Positions 27,452 to 39,371 are shown, numbered from the stretch's first letter. The stretch: DNA of 64,000 nucleotides from Bradyrhizobium sp. 186 (GCF_023101685.1 NZ_CP082164.1:9238001-9302000), one strand, 5' to 3'. The notes: generated from the sequence alone by a model not told the origin. Made by a program: numbers and translations.

Positions 27452-28282
27452 ATGACGCCGCAGGAACGCCAGCTCGTTGACGAGCTTTTCGACCGGCTTT
27501 CGAAACTGGAAAATGCACCGCGCGATCCCGACGCGATCGCCGCCATCTCCGACGGGCTGCGCAAGGCACCCGGCGCGATCTATGCGCTGGTGCAGACCGT
27601 GCTGTTGCAGGACGAGGCGTTGAAGCGCGCGCATGCCCGCATCCAGGAGCTGGAAGCGGGGCATGCACCTGAGCAAGCCCAGTCCGGAGGTTTCCTGGAT
27701 ACCATGCGCGAAAGCCTGTTCGGCTCAGGCCCCTCGCGCGGCTCGGTTCCCAACGTGCCGCCACGCGACGCGCGGCCGGTCTGGAACAGCGGCCAGACGA
27801 TGCAGCAGACCCAGCCGGGTTACGGCCAGCCGCCTTACGGGCAGGCTCCCGGTCAGGGCCAAGGCCAAGGTTACGGGGCTCCGCCGGTCGGCGGTGGCGG
27901 CGGCTCGTTCCTCGGCACCGCAGCGGCCGCTGCGGCCGGCGTCGTCGGCGGCTCGCTGCTGCTCTCGAGCATCCGCGGCATGATGGGCGGACCGCACCAG
28001 GCTTTCGGCGACACCAACGCCTTGGGCGACCGCGGCGGCAGCCCGTGGGGCGGTAGCGACCAGTCCGGCGGCTCGCTCGCCCGCGACGCCGGCCTGAACG
28101 ACATCGGTTCGAACCGCGACCGCGGCGACAATTCCCGCCAGGGCTTCGCAGATCACGCGTCGAACGACGGCCAGAATGACAACGACCAGAACGACGACGA
28201 CGATCGCGACAACGGCAATATGGACGTGGCCGACGACAGCGATTTCGGCGGCGGAGATGACGGCGGCAGCGATTACGCGTGA
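27452..28282 (+). CDS. DUF2076 family protein
   Basis: 276 residues from MTPQERQLVDELFDRLSKLE, preceded by aaggagac. The N-terminal 70 residues are helical with a coiled-coil character (DEALKRAHARIQELEAGHAP). A Gln/Gly/Pro linker follows, then a glycine- and alanine-rich hydrophobic segment (about residues 150-175, GSFLGTAAAAAAGVVGGSLL). The last 60 residues are strongly acidic with many Asp and Asn. DUF2076 proteins are common in alphaproteobacteria; a periplasmic or membrane role is assumed but unproved. A terminator follows. Confidence 0.88.
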   Translation: MTPQERQLVDELFDRLSKLENAPRDPDAIAAISDGLRKAPGAIYALVQTVLLQDEALKRAHARIQELEAGHAPEQAQSGGFLDTMRESLFGSGPSRGSVPNVPPRDARPVWNSGQTMQQTQPGYGQPPYGQAPGQGQGQGYGAPPVGGGGGSFLGTAAAAAAGVVGGSLLLSSIRGMMGGPHQAFGDTNALGDRGGSPWGGSDQSGGSLARDAGLNDIGSNRDRGDNSRQGFADHASNDGQNDNDQNDDDDRDNGNMDVADDSDFGGGDDGGSDYA

Positions 28283-28310
28283 CGCTGCTTCTCGTCCTTG
28301 CACCAAACAA

Positions 28311-28344
28311 AAACGGCCGCCGATGAGGCGGCCGTTTCTATTTT
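28311..28344 (+). terminator. Rho-independent terminator after the DUF2076 gene
   Basis: A 10-bp stem, aaacggccgc / gcggccgttt, with a seven-base loop, is followed by ctatttt. It lies 28 bases past the stop codon. Confidence 0.85.
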
Positions 28345-28368
28345 GAAGCGTCTTGCACAGGCCTTTTC

Positions 28369-28512
28369 CCTTCTCCCCTTGTGGGAGAAGGTGGCGCGAA
28401 GCGCCGGATGAGGGGTTGCGTCCGCGAAACCAAATGCCTGAACTTCATTCGCGGAGAGAGACCCCTCACCCGCCTCGCTTCGCGAGGCACCCTCTCCCAC
28501 AAGGGGAGAGGG
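28369..28512. repeat. Intergenic palindromic repeat, family E (longer copy)
   Basis: The left arm ccttctccccttgtgggagaagg and right arm ccctctcccacaaggggagagg enclose gcgcgaagcgccggatgagggg and cccctcacccgcctcgcttcgcg, which also pair. It lies between the convergent DUF2076 and L,D-transpeptidase genes. Confidence 0.85.
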
Positions 28513-28521
28513 CAAGAGGGA

Positions 28522-29322
28522 TCACATCACTACGACCCTGGTGCCGACATTGACGCGGCCATAGAGGTCGATGACGTCCTCGTTGCGCATGCGGATACAA
28601 CCGGAAGAGACGTTGGTGCCGATGGTCCAGGGCTCGTTGGAGCCGTGGATACGGTAGAGAGTCGAGCCCAGATACATTGCGCGCGCGCCGAGCGGATTTT
28701 CCGGGCCGCCTTCCATGTGTCGCGGCAGGTCGGGGCGGCGGGCGATCATTTCCGCCGGCGGCGTCCAATCCGGCCACTCGCGCTTGGCCGTGATCGACTT
28801 GACGCCGGACCAGGTGAAGCCCGGACGTCCGACGCCGATGCCGTAGCGCATCGCCTTGCCGTTGCCTTCGACGAGATAGAGGAACTTGTTCGGCGTATCG
28901 ACCACCAAGGTGCCGGCACTTTCCTTGCCGCTATAGTCAACGAGTTGTTTCTCGAACCTCGGATCGAGCTGACGTTGCCGCGGGTCGACCGTCTCCTGCT
29001 GCAAGCTGGCGCCCTGCATCTGCGGCTCGCCCATCGGCGGCAGGCGGCGCGGGTCGCTATAAGCCGGCTGCTGCTGATACATCGGCTGCTGCGGAGCGTA
29101 AGCTGGACCACGGCCGGGCCCATCGCCGAACAGGAACTCGATGAAGCCGCCGCCCATGTTCGAGTTGGAGGCGACGCGAACCGGCGCCGGCGGCACCTGC
29201 GGCGAATAGAGCACCGCGGGCGGATCGTTCGGCACGGTATTGTCGAACGCGATTGCGCGGTCGGCGCCGGCAATGAAGGTGCAAGCGCCGCCAAGCAGCG
29301 CGACAGACATTTTCTTGAACAT
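28522..29322 (-). CDS. L,D-transpeptidase (YkuD domain)
   Basis: 266 residues from MFKKMSVALLGGACTFIAGA, which gives a signal peptide; an upstream start at 29400 is less likely. A Gln/Pro/Tyr-rich region (to about residue 125) precedes the YkuD domain, whose active site reads YRIHGSNEPWTIGTNVSSGCIRM in part (His and the catalytic Cys in SSGCIRM). Such enzymes make 3-3 cross-links in peptidoglycan or attach proteins to it in the periplasm. Monocistronic. Confidence 0.93.
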   Translation of the reverse strand: MFKKMSVALLGGACTFIAGADRAIAFDNTVPNDPPAVLYSPQVPPAPVRVASNSNMGGGFIEFLFGDGPGRGPAYAPQQPMYQQQPAYSDPRRLPPMGEPQMQGASLQQETVDPRQRQLDPRFEKQLVDYSGKESAGTLVVDTPNKFLYLVEGNGKAMRYGIGVGRPGFTWSGVKSITAKREWPDWTPPAEMIARRPDLPRHMEGGPENPLGARAMYLGSTLYRIHGSNEPWTIGTNVSSGCIRMRNEDVIDLYGRVNVGTRVVVM

Positions 29323-29636
29323 CGACGTACTCTGTACTGTTTCGTCTAGTTGCATTCGCCGTCGGGCGCGCTGGCTGAGCCGCGCTCGCGACGTGGTCAA
29401 TAAAGAGCAAAAGCCGTTTTGTTTGGTAAACGGAAGCGGCGTTTCGATTCACCACGCCGTCACGCGAGGGGCAATTTGGCGATCAGCGTTTATTTTCGGT
29501 GAACACCGCACACGCATGGTTAATCGCTCGTTTGCAGCCGTCGCGCGGGCGGCCGCACGACAGTTCCTGCTGTGAACTTCGTGTTAAATCGCTTCTGCCT
29601 ACAAAGACGCGTGAGTGAGGTGGGGGGAGTATTCTG
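29323..29636. other. Divergent promoter region of L,D-transpeptidase and CheZ-like genes
   Basis: No gene is seen. The sequence from about 29395 to 29520 is AT-richer and should hold the promoters for both sides. The ribosome binding site ggggggag stands just before the CheZ-like start at 29637. Confidence 0.5.
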
Positions 29637-30416
29637 ATGGCTGTTCACCGCAAACGTTTTCGTGTCGAAGATATCGTCGGTGGCGAGATGCCAATCCTCG
29701 ACGTAACCGAAGAGGCAGCCCCGATGCATAGCGAGATCATGGCCGAGCTGCGCGCGATCCGTGTACAGATGGCGAAGGGCACTGCCCCGCTGTCCGGCAG
29801 CGCAGCCATGGCGGCGATCGACGCCTCCACGACCCAGGAGCTCTCCGACGCGCGCACGATGCTCGAGACCTACCGCGCTCAGATCGAGCAGTGCGAGAAG
29901 CTGAAGGTCGAGCTCGACCTCATCCATGACGCCATCGACCGCACCAAGCGCGAAATCGCGACGCTGCACGGCAAGAGCTTTGACGGCGGCGAAATGGCCA
30001 AGGTCAATGGCGAGCTCGGCGCCGTGGTCGGCGGCACCGAGCAGGCGACCCAGCAGATCCTCGAAGCCGCCGAGTCGATCGACCAGGCGGCCAGTGCGAT
30101 GTCCAAGGTCCAGTCGGCCGACCAGCAGAAGCGTCTGGCCGACGACATCCAGGAGCGCGTCATCTCGATCTTCGAGGCCTGCAACTTCCAGGACCTGACC
30201 GGCCAGCGCATCAGCAAGGTCATGGGCACCATGAAATTCATCGAGCAGCACATCAACGCGATGATGGAGATCTGGGGCGGCGTCGACGCGATCAAGTCTC
30301 ACGTCGTGCCGCAGGCCGACACCCGCAGCGAGGACGAAAAGCTTCTCAACGGCCCGAAGCTCGCCGGCGACGTCGGCCACGCCTCGCAGGACGACATCGA
30401 CGCGCTGTTCGACTGA
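29637..30416 (+). CDS. cheZ: CheZ-like chemotaxis phosphatase
   Basis: 259 residues, mostly helical. The phosphatase signature is seen as IFEACNFQDLTGQRISKVMG (about residues 178-197), with the Asp and Gln that act on phospho-CheY. A long coiled coil (EQCEKLKVELDLIHDAIDRT) comes before it. The end SQDDIDALFD fits the C-terminal CheY-docking peptide of CheZ. It would dephosphorylate CheY-type response regulators. No other chemotaxis gene is in the window. A strong ribosome binding site (ggggggag) and a good terminator flank it, so it is a single-gene unit. Confidence 0.85.
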   Translation: MAVHRKRFRVEDIVGGEMPILDVTEEAAPMHSEIMAELRAIRVQMAKGTAPLSGSAAMAAIDASTTQELSDARTMLETYRAQIEQCEKLKVELDLIHDAIDRTKREIATLHGKSFDGGEMAKVNGELGAVVGGTEQATQQILEAAESIDQAASAMSKVQSADQQKRLADDIQERVISIFEACNFQDLTGQRISKVMGTMKFIEQHINAMMEIWGGVDAIKSHVVPQADTRSEDEKLLNGPKLAGDVGHASQDDIDALFD

Positions 30417-30440
30417 TCGGACGCGACATACCGAAATAAA

Positions 30441-30470
30441 AAACGCCGGCGAGAGCCGGCGTTTTTTATT
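30441..30470 (+). terminator. Rho-independent terminator after cheZ
   Basis: Stem aacgccggc / gccggcgtt with loop gaga, then tttttatt, starting 26 bases past the stop. Preceding a-tract is present, so it may also work on the other strand. Confidence 0.9.
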
Positions 30471-30474
30471 GCCT

Positions 30475-30553
30475 CGTCATTGCGAGCGAAGCGAAGCAAT
30501 CCAGGCTGCCTCCGCGGAAACAGTCTGGATTCGTTTCGCTCCTCGCAATCACG
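30475..30553. repeat. Intergenic palindromic repeat, family D
   Basis: Left arm cgtcattgcgagcgaagcg and right arm cgctcctcgcaatcacg, with inner caatccaggctg and cagtctggattcg pairing. It lies between convergent genes, next to the cheZ terminator. Confidence 0.8.
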
Positions 30554-30575
30554 CGTGATTAGGCCGGCCCCCGCT

Positions 30576-31097
30576 TTACGCCCTCGGCGCGCAGCGGACG
30601 TAGACCATATTGCCGTAGCGGGTGGCGGCGTCCTTGTCGATGAAGCGGGTGATCAGGACGCGGCCGTCGAAGGAGACGATCTCGCGATCCTGCTCGCTCG
30701 GCGTGGGACCAGCCGGTCCGATGTAGTTCTTGCCGCTCGGCGAGCCCTTCAGCCGCAGTTCCTGCGGCGTCGCCTGGTCGGCGAGATGCATGATCACGCC
30801 GCCGGAAGAGCCGGCGGTGATCACGTAGGGATTCTTGCACTGGGCCCGGGCGGCAGCCTCGGTACGGGCGCGGTCGGCCGGGTTCTGGAACGAGGCGAGG
30901 CCCCAGCGGCCGACGACCTCGTCGGCGCGGATGCTTGCCGGCATTTCCGGGCCGGTGCCGGGCTCGGCCTCCGGCGGCGGCGAGGACGACGAGAACGACG
31001 GCAGGCTCATGCCACCGCCGCAGGCGCCCAGCAGCAGCGCCAACATGGAAGCGGCGGCCAGGTTGGCAACCGTGCGCGCGTGAGCTGAAATGATCAT
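30576..31097 (-). CDS. Omp19/Inh-type protease-inhibitor lipoprotein
   Basis: 173 residues from MIISAHARTVANLAAAS. A lipoprotein signal ends at LALLLGAC, so Cys26 would carry the lipid. A Ser/Pro linker leads to a beta-barrel domain starting near ADEVVGRWGLASFQNPADRA and ending GNMVYVRCAPRA, like the AprI/Inh and Omp19 families. Such proteins sit in the outer membrane and may inhibit proteases or help hold the envelope. The start at 31181 would add sequence before the signal and is rejected. Confidence 0.85.
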   Translation of the reverse strand: MIISAHARTVANLAAASMLALLLGACGGGMSLPSFSSSSPPPEAEPGTGPEMPASIRADEVVGRWGLASFQNPADRARTEAAARAQCKNPYVITAGSSGGVIMHLADQATPQELRLKGSPSGKNYIGPAGPTPSEQDREIVSFDGRVLITRFIDKDAATRYGNMVYVRCAPRA

Positions 31098-31268
31098 GCT
31101 ATTCCCCCGAGCAAAGTGCCCCCGACCAAGACCGCGGCTGCATCCCTCCGGCAGCCAAGCGCAAAACCGCTGTGGGAGCAATGACGTCCTTTAATACGCC
31201 AGCACCGCAAATAAGTTTCTGGAGCCACAATCCTATATCCGCCTCACCAATCGCTTAACCACCTTTGC

Positions 31269-31297
31269 TTGACAGGATCGCAGCCAAGCCATATTCC
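31269..31297 (+). promoter_or_regulatory. Likely sigma-70-type promoter of groESL
   Basis: A perfect ttgaca at 31269-31274 and tattcc at 31292-31297, 17 bases apart, just upstream of the CIRCE operator. The -10 box is weak. Transcription would begin close to the left half of the operator, as usual for HrcA control. Confidence 0.6.
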
Positions 31298-31308
31298 CGG
31301 GCGCACTA

Positions 31309-31335
31309 TTAGCACTCGAAAACTCCGATTGCTAA
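31309..31335 (+). promoter_or_regulatory. CIRCE operator (HrcA site) of groESL
   Basis: ttagcactc, nine bases, then gattgctaa. The consensus is TTAGCACTC-N9-GAGTGCTAA, so only one base differs, in the right half. HrcA binding here would repress groESL until heat or folding stress. Confidence 0.9.
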
Positions 31336-31425
31336 GCGCGTCGTTCGATCTCGGAGAGGGCGGACGGCAGCGCCGCCCCCACCTACTTCTGTTGCTTCGG
31401 AAGCGAGCCTCCAAAGGGAAACGTC

Positions 31426-31722
31426 ATGGCTAAATCCAAATTTCGTCCGCTGCATGACCGTGTCGTGGTCAAACGTATCGACGCCGAGGAAAAGACCAAG
31501 GGCGGCATCATCATTCCCGACACCGCCAAGGAAAAGCCCTCCCAGGGTGAAGTCGTCGCCGTCGGCCCCGGTGGCCGCGACGAGGCAGGCAAGCTGATCC
31601 CGATCGACCTCAAGGCCGGCGACCGCGTGCTGTTCGGCAAGTGGTCGGGCACCGAGGTCAAGATCGACAACGAAGAGCTCCTGATCATGAAGGAGTCGGA
31701 CATCATGGGCGTGATGGCCTAA
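31426..31722 (+). CDS. groES: Co-chaperonin GroES
   Basis: 98 residues, [20 protein letters not shown], with the mobile loop [20 protein letters not shown] and the roof segment [10 protein letters not shown]. It caps the GroEL cavity during protein folding in the cytosol. It lies directly behind a CIRCE operator and is followed after 146 bases by groEL. Confidence 0.98.
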   Translation: MAKSKFRPLHDRVVVKRIDAEEKTKGGIIIPDTAKEKPSQGEVVAVGPGGRDEAGKLIPIDLKAGDRVLFGKWSGTEVKIDNEELLIMKESDIMGVMA

Positions 31723-31736
31723 GGCCAGACGCCTGA

Positions 31737-33494
<1,758 letters not shown>

Positions 33495-33520
33495 AGCCCA
33501 TTCTTCCGTTACAGTGTTGC

Positions 33521-33550
33521 GAAGGCCGCCTCCGGGCGGCCTTCTTTTTT
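33521..33550 (+). terminator. Rho-independent terminator after groEL
   Basis: Ten-base stem gaaggccgcc / ggcggccttc with loop tccg and then six T. 26 bases past the stop. Confidence 0.93.
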
Positions 33551-33635
33551 GCCGACGATGCCCCAGCTTTCCGATTCAACCGACGGCCAAAACCCACTAC
33601 GGTGGCCCCGATTCTGTTCCTCGAGGATTTCGTCG

Positions 33636-34847
33636 ATGCGCGCGCTTCTGGTTTGCCCGACAGCTCTATTGGCGGCCTTGCTTGCCGTTTCGCCCGAGGT
33701 CGCATCCGCCCAGATGAAGCTGTCGCCGAAGGCCACGGCTCCAGGCGGCGCCGAGACGCGCTATTTCACCTCGATCGACGGGCTGATGGACGGCAATGCC
33801 GACGTGATCCTGAAGGAAACGCGCCAGGGCAAGACGGTTACGGCGGCGGTGCTCGACGTCTGCTATCCGATAGCGAAGAACTCGGACCGCAAGGACCGCT
33901 TCGTCGTCAATCTCCAGGTCGCGGGCCAGACGCTGACGGGCACGACGCAGAGCCTCGGCGAGAAGGCACCGGTCAGCGTCAAGCTGTTGCGCAAGACGAG
34001 CGGCGACACCTTCGAATTCCGCGGTCAGATCAGCATCGGACAGGCCGTGACCGAGGTCACCTCGCCCGACAATTCCGATCTCAGCGAGAGGGAGTTTCTG
34101 GACAACCAGACCTCCGACGACGGCATCACGCCGCAACCGAAGGATTTCACCGACGTCTCGCCGGAAGCGATCGCGGTCAGGGTCAAGCTCGATGCTGCGA
34201 CCGACTTCCTGAAGAGCCTGAAGGGCCAGGATGTCGAGGTGACGCTGGCGAGCCTCAACGTCGGCTGCGATGCGCTGCGCGCCGGCGAGCAGACCATCAA
34301 CATGTCGGTCGATCCGGAGCGCGCCGGCGCGCTGCTCGCCAAATTCAAGGCGATGCCGGGCGTCACCGCCGCGGGCTGGACCGCAGGCATGACCGAGATG
34401 GACCGCACCATCCGCATCCCCGCCGCCGACTGGCGCGACGGCGACAAGATCAACCGCTACAAGCTCGCCGCCGCCGTCGCCAATGTGCTGAGCCGGACGC
34501 TCGCGGCAAAGCCGGTCTCGCAAAGCTTCAATTCGGCCACCGGCAAACTCAAGCTGGTCTTCAAGCGGCCGAACCGGGATTTCCCCGCGCTCGAGCTCAC
34601 CGACACGATCGAGGTCGCAGGCCTGGTCTCGCCCGACAAGCCGGGAGCGACCGACCGGCTGATGCTCTGGATCGGCAGCCCCTCGACCACGACCGCCGAC
34701 GAGAGCAGCGGCGCCAAGCTCAATCTGTCGGACGAAGCGGCAGCCGACGAGGAAGGCGATCAGCCCGACGACAACGGCTCGATCGAGGCGCTCGTCAAAG
34801 AGCTGAAGGGCCAGCGCTGGGACGCCGACAAGTCGGTGTGGAAATAG
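33636..34847 (+). CDS. Exported protein of unknown function
   Basis: 403 residues from MRALLVCPTALLAALLAVSP, preceded by gagga. The signal peptide ends near VASAQ (residue 26). The mature part is beta-rich with no cysteine pair pattern and no motif I know (for example ADVILKETRQGKTVTAAVLD, KFKAMPGVTAAGWTAGMTEM). The last 60 residues are acidic (DEAAADEEGDQPDDN) and then end KSVWK. It is probably periplasmic. It stands alone between groEL and a repeat. Confidence 0.85.
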   Translation: MRALLVCPTALLAALLAVSPEVASAQMKLSPKATAPGGAETRYFTSIDGLMDGNADVILKETRQGKTVTAAVLDVCYPIAKNSDRKDRFVVNLQVAGQTLTGTTQSLGEKAPVSVKLLRKTSGDTFEFRGQISIGQAVTEVTSPDNSDLSEREFLDNQTSDDGITPQPKDFTDVSPEAIAVRVKLDAATDFLKSLKGQDVEVTLASLNVGCDALRAGEQTINMSVDPERAGALLAKFKAMPGVTAAGWTAGMTEMDRTIRIPAADWRDGDKINRYKLAAAVANVLSRTLAAKPVSQSFNSATGKLKLVFKRPNRDFPALELTDTIEVAGLVSPDKPGATDRLMLWIGSPSTTTADESSGAKLNLSDEAAADEEGDQPDDNGSIEALVKELKGQRWDADKSVWK

Positions 34848-34866
34848 GCGCGCACACCAACTTTCC

Positions 34867-34968
34867 GTCATCGCCCGGCTTGACCGGGCGATCCAGTACT
34901 CCGAGACGATTGTGATTAAATAGAGAGGCCGCGGCGTACTGGGTGCCCCGGTCAAGCCGGGCACGACA
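34867..34968. repeat. Intergenic palindromic repeat, family B
   Basis: Left arm gtcatcgcccggcttgaccggg, right arm ccccggtcaagccgggcacgac, with atccagtactcc and gcgtactgggt inside. Shares layout with 10591-10690. Confidence 0.85.
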
Positions 34969-34978
34969 GCTGGCGAGT

Positions 34979-35377
34979 TCAATTCCCGTTGACGCGAAAG
35001 CGTAGCGGCTTGGGGCCAAGGAGCGTAAGCACGTCGCCCTGGCGCTTCCAGGTCTCGACACTGCCGAGGGCTGCGACGAGATCGTCGTCGGCTTGCGCCC
35101 TCGCGGGCGGGCAGGAACGGTCCTGGGTCTGGCCGGGGACGAAGATCACGGTGTTGCCGGCAACGGAGAACTGGCCCTTGCCGCCCTTGCACCAGAGCTC
35201 CAGCACCACCTCGCCATTGTCGCCGATCTCGATGTTCGGAATCCGCTTCGAGCCGGGCTGTGGCAGTGCCTCCAGCGTCATCTCGGTGCCGAAGGGGAAA
35301 CCGTCCTCGGCATGCGCGGCAACGGACATCACGAGCACCGCGACCGCCGCACACACCATCTGCTTGAGCAAAACCAT
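34979..35377 (-). CDS. Small exported protein, META/HslJ-like
   Basis: 132 residues with a signal peptide ending at AAHAE (residues 1-23). The rest is a beta-rich domain (FPFGTEMTLEALPQPGSKRI, GEVVLELWCKGGKGQFSVAG, DRSCPPARAQADDDLVAALG) reminiscent of the META domain seen in HslJ. Two cysteines may form a disulfide. It should be periplasmic. The family link is weak and by eye. Confidence 0.8.
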   Translation of the reverse strand: MVLLKQMVCAAVAVLVMSVAAHAEDGFPFGTEMTLEALPQPGSKRIPNIEIGDNGEVVLELWCKGGKGQFSVAGNTVIFVPGQTQDRSCPPARAQADDDLVAALGSVETWKRQGDVLTLLGPKPLRFRVNGN

Positions 35378-35451
35378 GAGACCTCTCGACCGACCCGATT
35401 TGCCGCACCTTCTATAAGACGGCGGCAGCCATGAGAAGGTTCGCCCGCATG

Positions 35452-35486
35452 CAAAAATCCCCGCGGGGGCGCCTCCGCGGGGATTT
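35452..35486 (-). terminator. Rho-independent terminator of the lactate permease gene
   Basis: Read on the minus strand: aaatccccgcgg, loop aggcgc, cccgcggggattttt. A long GC stem with a T-run 24 bases past the stop codon at 35510. The stem also works in part on the plus strand. Confidence 0.85.
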
Positions 35487-35509
35487 GCGGCAAAGCCGGG
35501 CTTGGCCCG

Positions 35510-37174
<1,665 letters not shown>

Positions 37175-37489
37175 GGTCTTCCTCCCCCACGCATTTCTTA
37201 TTGCATGCCGGCCAGCGTGGATGACCGGGCCTGCCTGACTCGGTGGAGAGCGCCTCTGAACTTGACGCGGATGGCCCGCGAATGCGGCGGTTCCCATCCG
37301 CTCACAAGCTCGCGAAGTCATGGAGGCCCCCACCCCGCGCCGTTAACGCCCATGCTAGGGTTGCAAGGCCGCACAAGCCAACGCAAATTGCGGAACTTGC
37401 GACTTTAGTCTAAGCGCGCTCATTTCCGCCGTTGCCTCAGCCATTTGGCGCCAGGCATTTGCGCTCATCCCCGCAGGAGACCCCGCTCT
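37175..37489. other. Divergent promoter region of the permease and the ABC transporter
   Basis: No gene is seen in this stretch. The right end carries caggaga as the ribosome binding site of the ABC transporter, the left end ggagg for the permease. Confidence 0.5.
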
Positions 37490-39253
37490 GTGAACAACAT
37501 CCGCGCCACGCTCGCGATCGTCTGGCGAATCGCCGTCCCCTATTTCCGATCGGAGGACAAATGGGCCGGCTGCGGCCTGCTCGCCGCCGTGATTGCAATC
37601 GAGCTGGCGCTGGTCGCGATCGACGTGCTGGTGAACCAGTGGCAGAACCGGTTCTACAGCTCGCTCCAGGCGAGTGACTGGGACACCTTCGTCCGGGAGA
37701 TCTGGATTTTCATCGCCCTCGCCTTCACCGCGATCGCGCTGGCCGTCTACAAGCTTTACCTGAACCAGTGGCTCCAGATCCGCTGGCGGCAGTGGCTGAC
37801 CAAGCACTATCTCGGCGAATGGCTCGACGGCGCCACGCATTACCGCATGCAGCTTAAGGGCGATGCCGCCGACAACCCGGACCAGCGCATCACCGAGGAC
37901 GTCAAGAACTTCGTCGAGCAGACCTTGGTCATCGGGCTCGGACTGCTCTCGTCGGTCGTGACGCTGTTCTCTTTCGTGATCATCCTTTGGGGTCTCTCCA
38001 ACGCCGCGCCGCTGCATCTGTTCGGCGCCGACATCATGATCCCCGGCTATCTGTGCTGGATTGCGCTGGTCTATGCGATCTTCGGCACCGCGCTGACGCA
38101 CTGGATCGGCACGCCGCTGGTCAACCTCAATTTCGAGCAGCAGCGCTACGAGGCCGATTTCCGCTTCAACCTCGTTCGCGTGCGCGAGAATTCCGAGCAG
38201 ATCGCGCTGTTGAAGGGCGAAGGCGCCGAACGCGGCCGCCTGCTGGATCGCTTCAGCTTCGTGATCGGCAATTGGTACGCGATCATGAGCCGGACCAAGC
38301 GTCTCACTGCGTTCACTGCGAGCTATCAGCAGGCCGCCGTGATCTTTCCCTACGTGCTGGTGGCGCCGGCTTTCTTCGCCAAGAAGATCCAGCTCGGCGA
38401 CATGATGCAGACCGCGTCCGCCTTCTCGAGCGTGCAGGGCGCGCTGTCGTTCTTCGTCGTGGCTTACCGATCGCTCGCTGAATGGCGCGCGATCGTCGCG
38501 CGCCTGGACGGGTTCGAGATGTCGGTCGCCTCGGCCACAAACCTGCCGGCGCATGAGCCGGCGATCGCCCTCAAGATGGCGGGCGGCAACCGCACTATCG
38601 GCCTCGAGCAGCTCTGCGTGAACCTGCCGAACGGCACGCCGCTGGTCGCCACCGGTGCCTTCACCATTCAGGCGCCGGAGCGCGTGCTGGTTACCGGGCC
38701 ATCGGGCTCCGGCAAGTCGACGCTGTTCCGCGCCATCGCCGGCATCTGGCCTTTCGGCACCGGCGCCATCTTCATCCCCGAAAAGGCGAAGCTGATGATG
38801 CTGCCGCAGCGCCCCTATTTCCCGGTCGGCGTGCTGCGCGACGCCGTGGTCTATCCCGCAGCGCCCGGCGCCTTCGAAACTACGCAAATCCGGGACACCC
38901 TGCTCGCGGTCGGGCTGCCCGACCTCGCGGGCCGGCTCGACGAGGACGGCCATTGGAACCGGATGCTGTCGCTCGGTGAGCAGCAGCGCCTCGGGCTCGC
39001 ACGCGCGCTGCTGCATACGCCCGACTACCTGTTCCTGGACGAGGCCACAGCCTCGCTCGACGAGCCGTCCGAGGCCCGGCTCTACCGGCTGCTGGCGGAG
39101 AAGCTGTCGCACGCCACCATCGTCTCGATCGGCCACCGCTCGACGCTCGACGCCTTCCACACCCGCAAGGTCGCGATGGTGAAGGATGGCGCGATCCACG
39201 TCCTCGGAGACGTCGGCAAGCCGGCTCAGGCGGAGCCGAGCCGAGCGCGCTGA
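37490..39253 (+). CDS. SbmA/BacA-like ABC transporter (membrane and ATPase fused; BclA-like)
   Basis: 587 residues from a GTG start with caggaga ten bases upstream. The first ~330 residues are the SbmA/BacA-type membrane domain with six helices and RWRQWLTKHYLGEWLDGATH, DNPDQRITEDVKNFVEQTL and NLNFEQQRYEADFRFNLVRV. The ATPase has Walker A GPSGSGKST, signature LSLGEQQR and Walker B YLFLDEATASLDE. This full-length design matches the ABCD-type transporters such as YddA, ExsE-like proteins and Bradyrhizobium BclA, which imports plant antimicrobial peptides or exports lipids. Substrate unproved; alone in its operon. Confidence 0.9.
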   Translation: MNNIRATLAIVWRIAVPYFRSEDKWAGCGLLAAVIAIELALVAIDVLVNQWQNRFYSSLQASDWDTFVREIWIFIALAFTAIALAVYKLYLNQWLQIRWRQWLTKHYLGEWLDGATHYRMQLKGDAADNPDQRITEDVKNFVEQTLVIGLGLLSSVVTLFSFVIILWGLSNAAPLHLFGADIMIPGYLCWIALVYAIFGTALTHWIGTPLVNLNFEQQRYEADFRFNLVRVRENSEQIALLKGEGAERGRLLDRFSFVIGNWYAIMSRTKRLTAFTASYQQAAVIFPYVLVAPAFFAKKIQLGDMMQTASAFSSVQGALSFFVVAYRSLAEWRAIVARLDGFEMSVASATNLPAHEPAIALKMAGGNRTIGLEQLCVNLPNGTPLVATGAFTIQAPERVLVTGPSGSGKSTLFRAIAGIWPFGTGAIFIPEKAKLMMLPQRPYFPVGVLRDAVVYPAAPGAFETTQIRDTLLAVGLPDLAGRLDEDGHWNRMLSLGEQQRLGLARALLHTPDYLFLDEATASLDEPSEARLYRLLAEKLSHATIVSIGHRSTLDAFHTRKVAMVKDGAIHVLGDVGKPAQAEPSRAR

Positions 39254-39288
39254 GGCGCGCCTGGTTCGAAACGCCGCTCTGCAAACGC

Positions 39289-39371
39289 GTCATGCCCGGG
39301 CTTTGTCCCGGGCATCCACGTTCTTCTTTCCTCGGTGATACGTGGATGGCCGGGTCAAGCCCGGCCATGAC
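39289..39371. repeat. Intergenic palindromic repeat, family A
   Basis: Same arms as 1571-1658 (gtcatgcccggg ... gggtcaagcccggccatgac) and the same core phrases gcatccacgttctt and acgtggatggccggg. It follows the ABC transporter gene. Confidence 0.88.

Noticed and set aside
33666..35408. 580-codon minus-strand frame over two plus- and minus-strand genes
   Set aside because: It overlaps two better genes with signal peptides and has only His/Arg/Gly-rich shadow sequence.
35452..35486. Idea that this hairpin belongs to the plus-strand side
   Set aside because: No plus-strand gene ends nearby; the T-run fits the minus-strand permease transcript.
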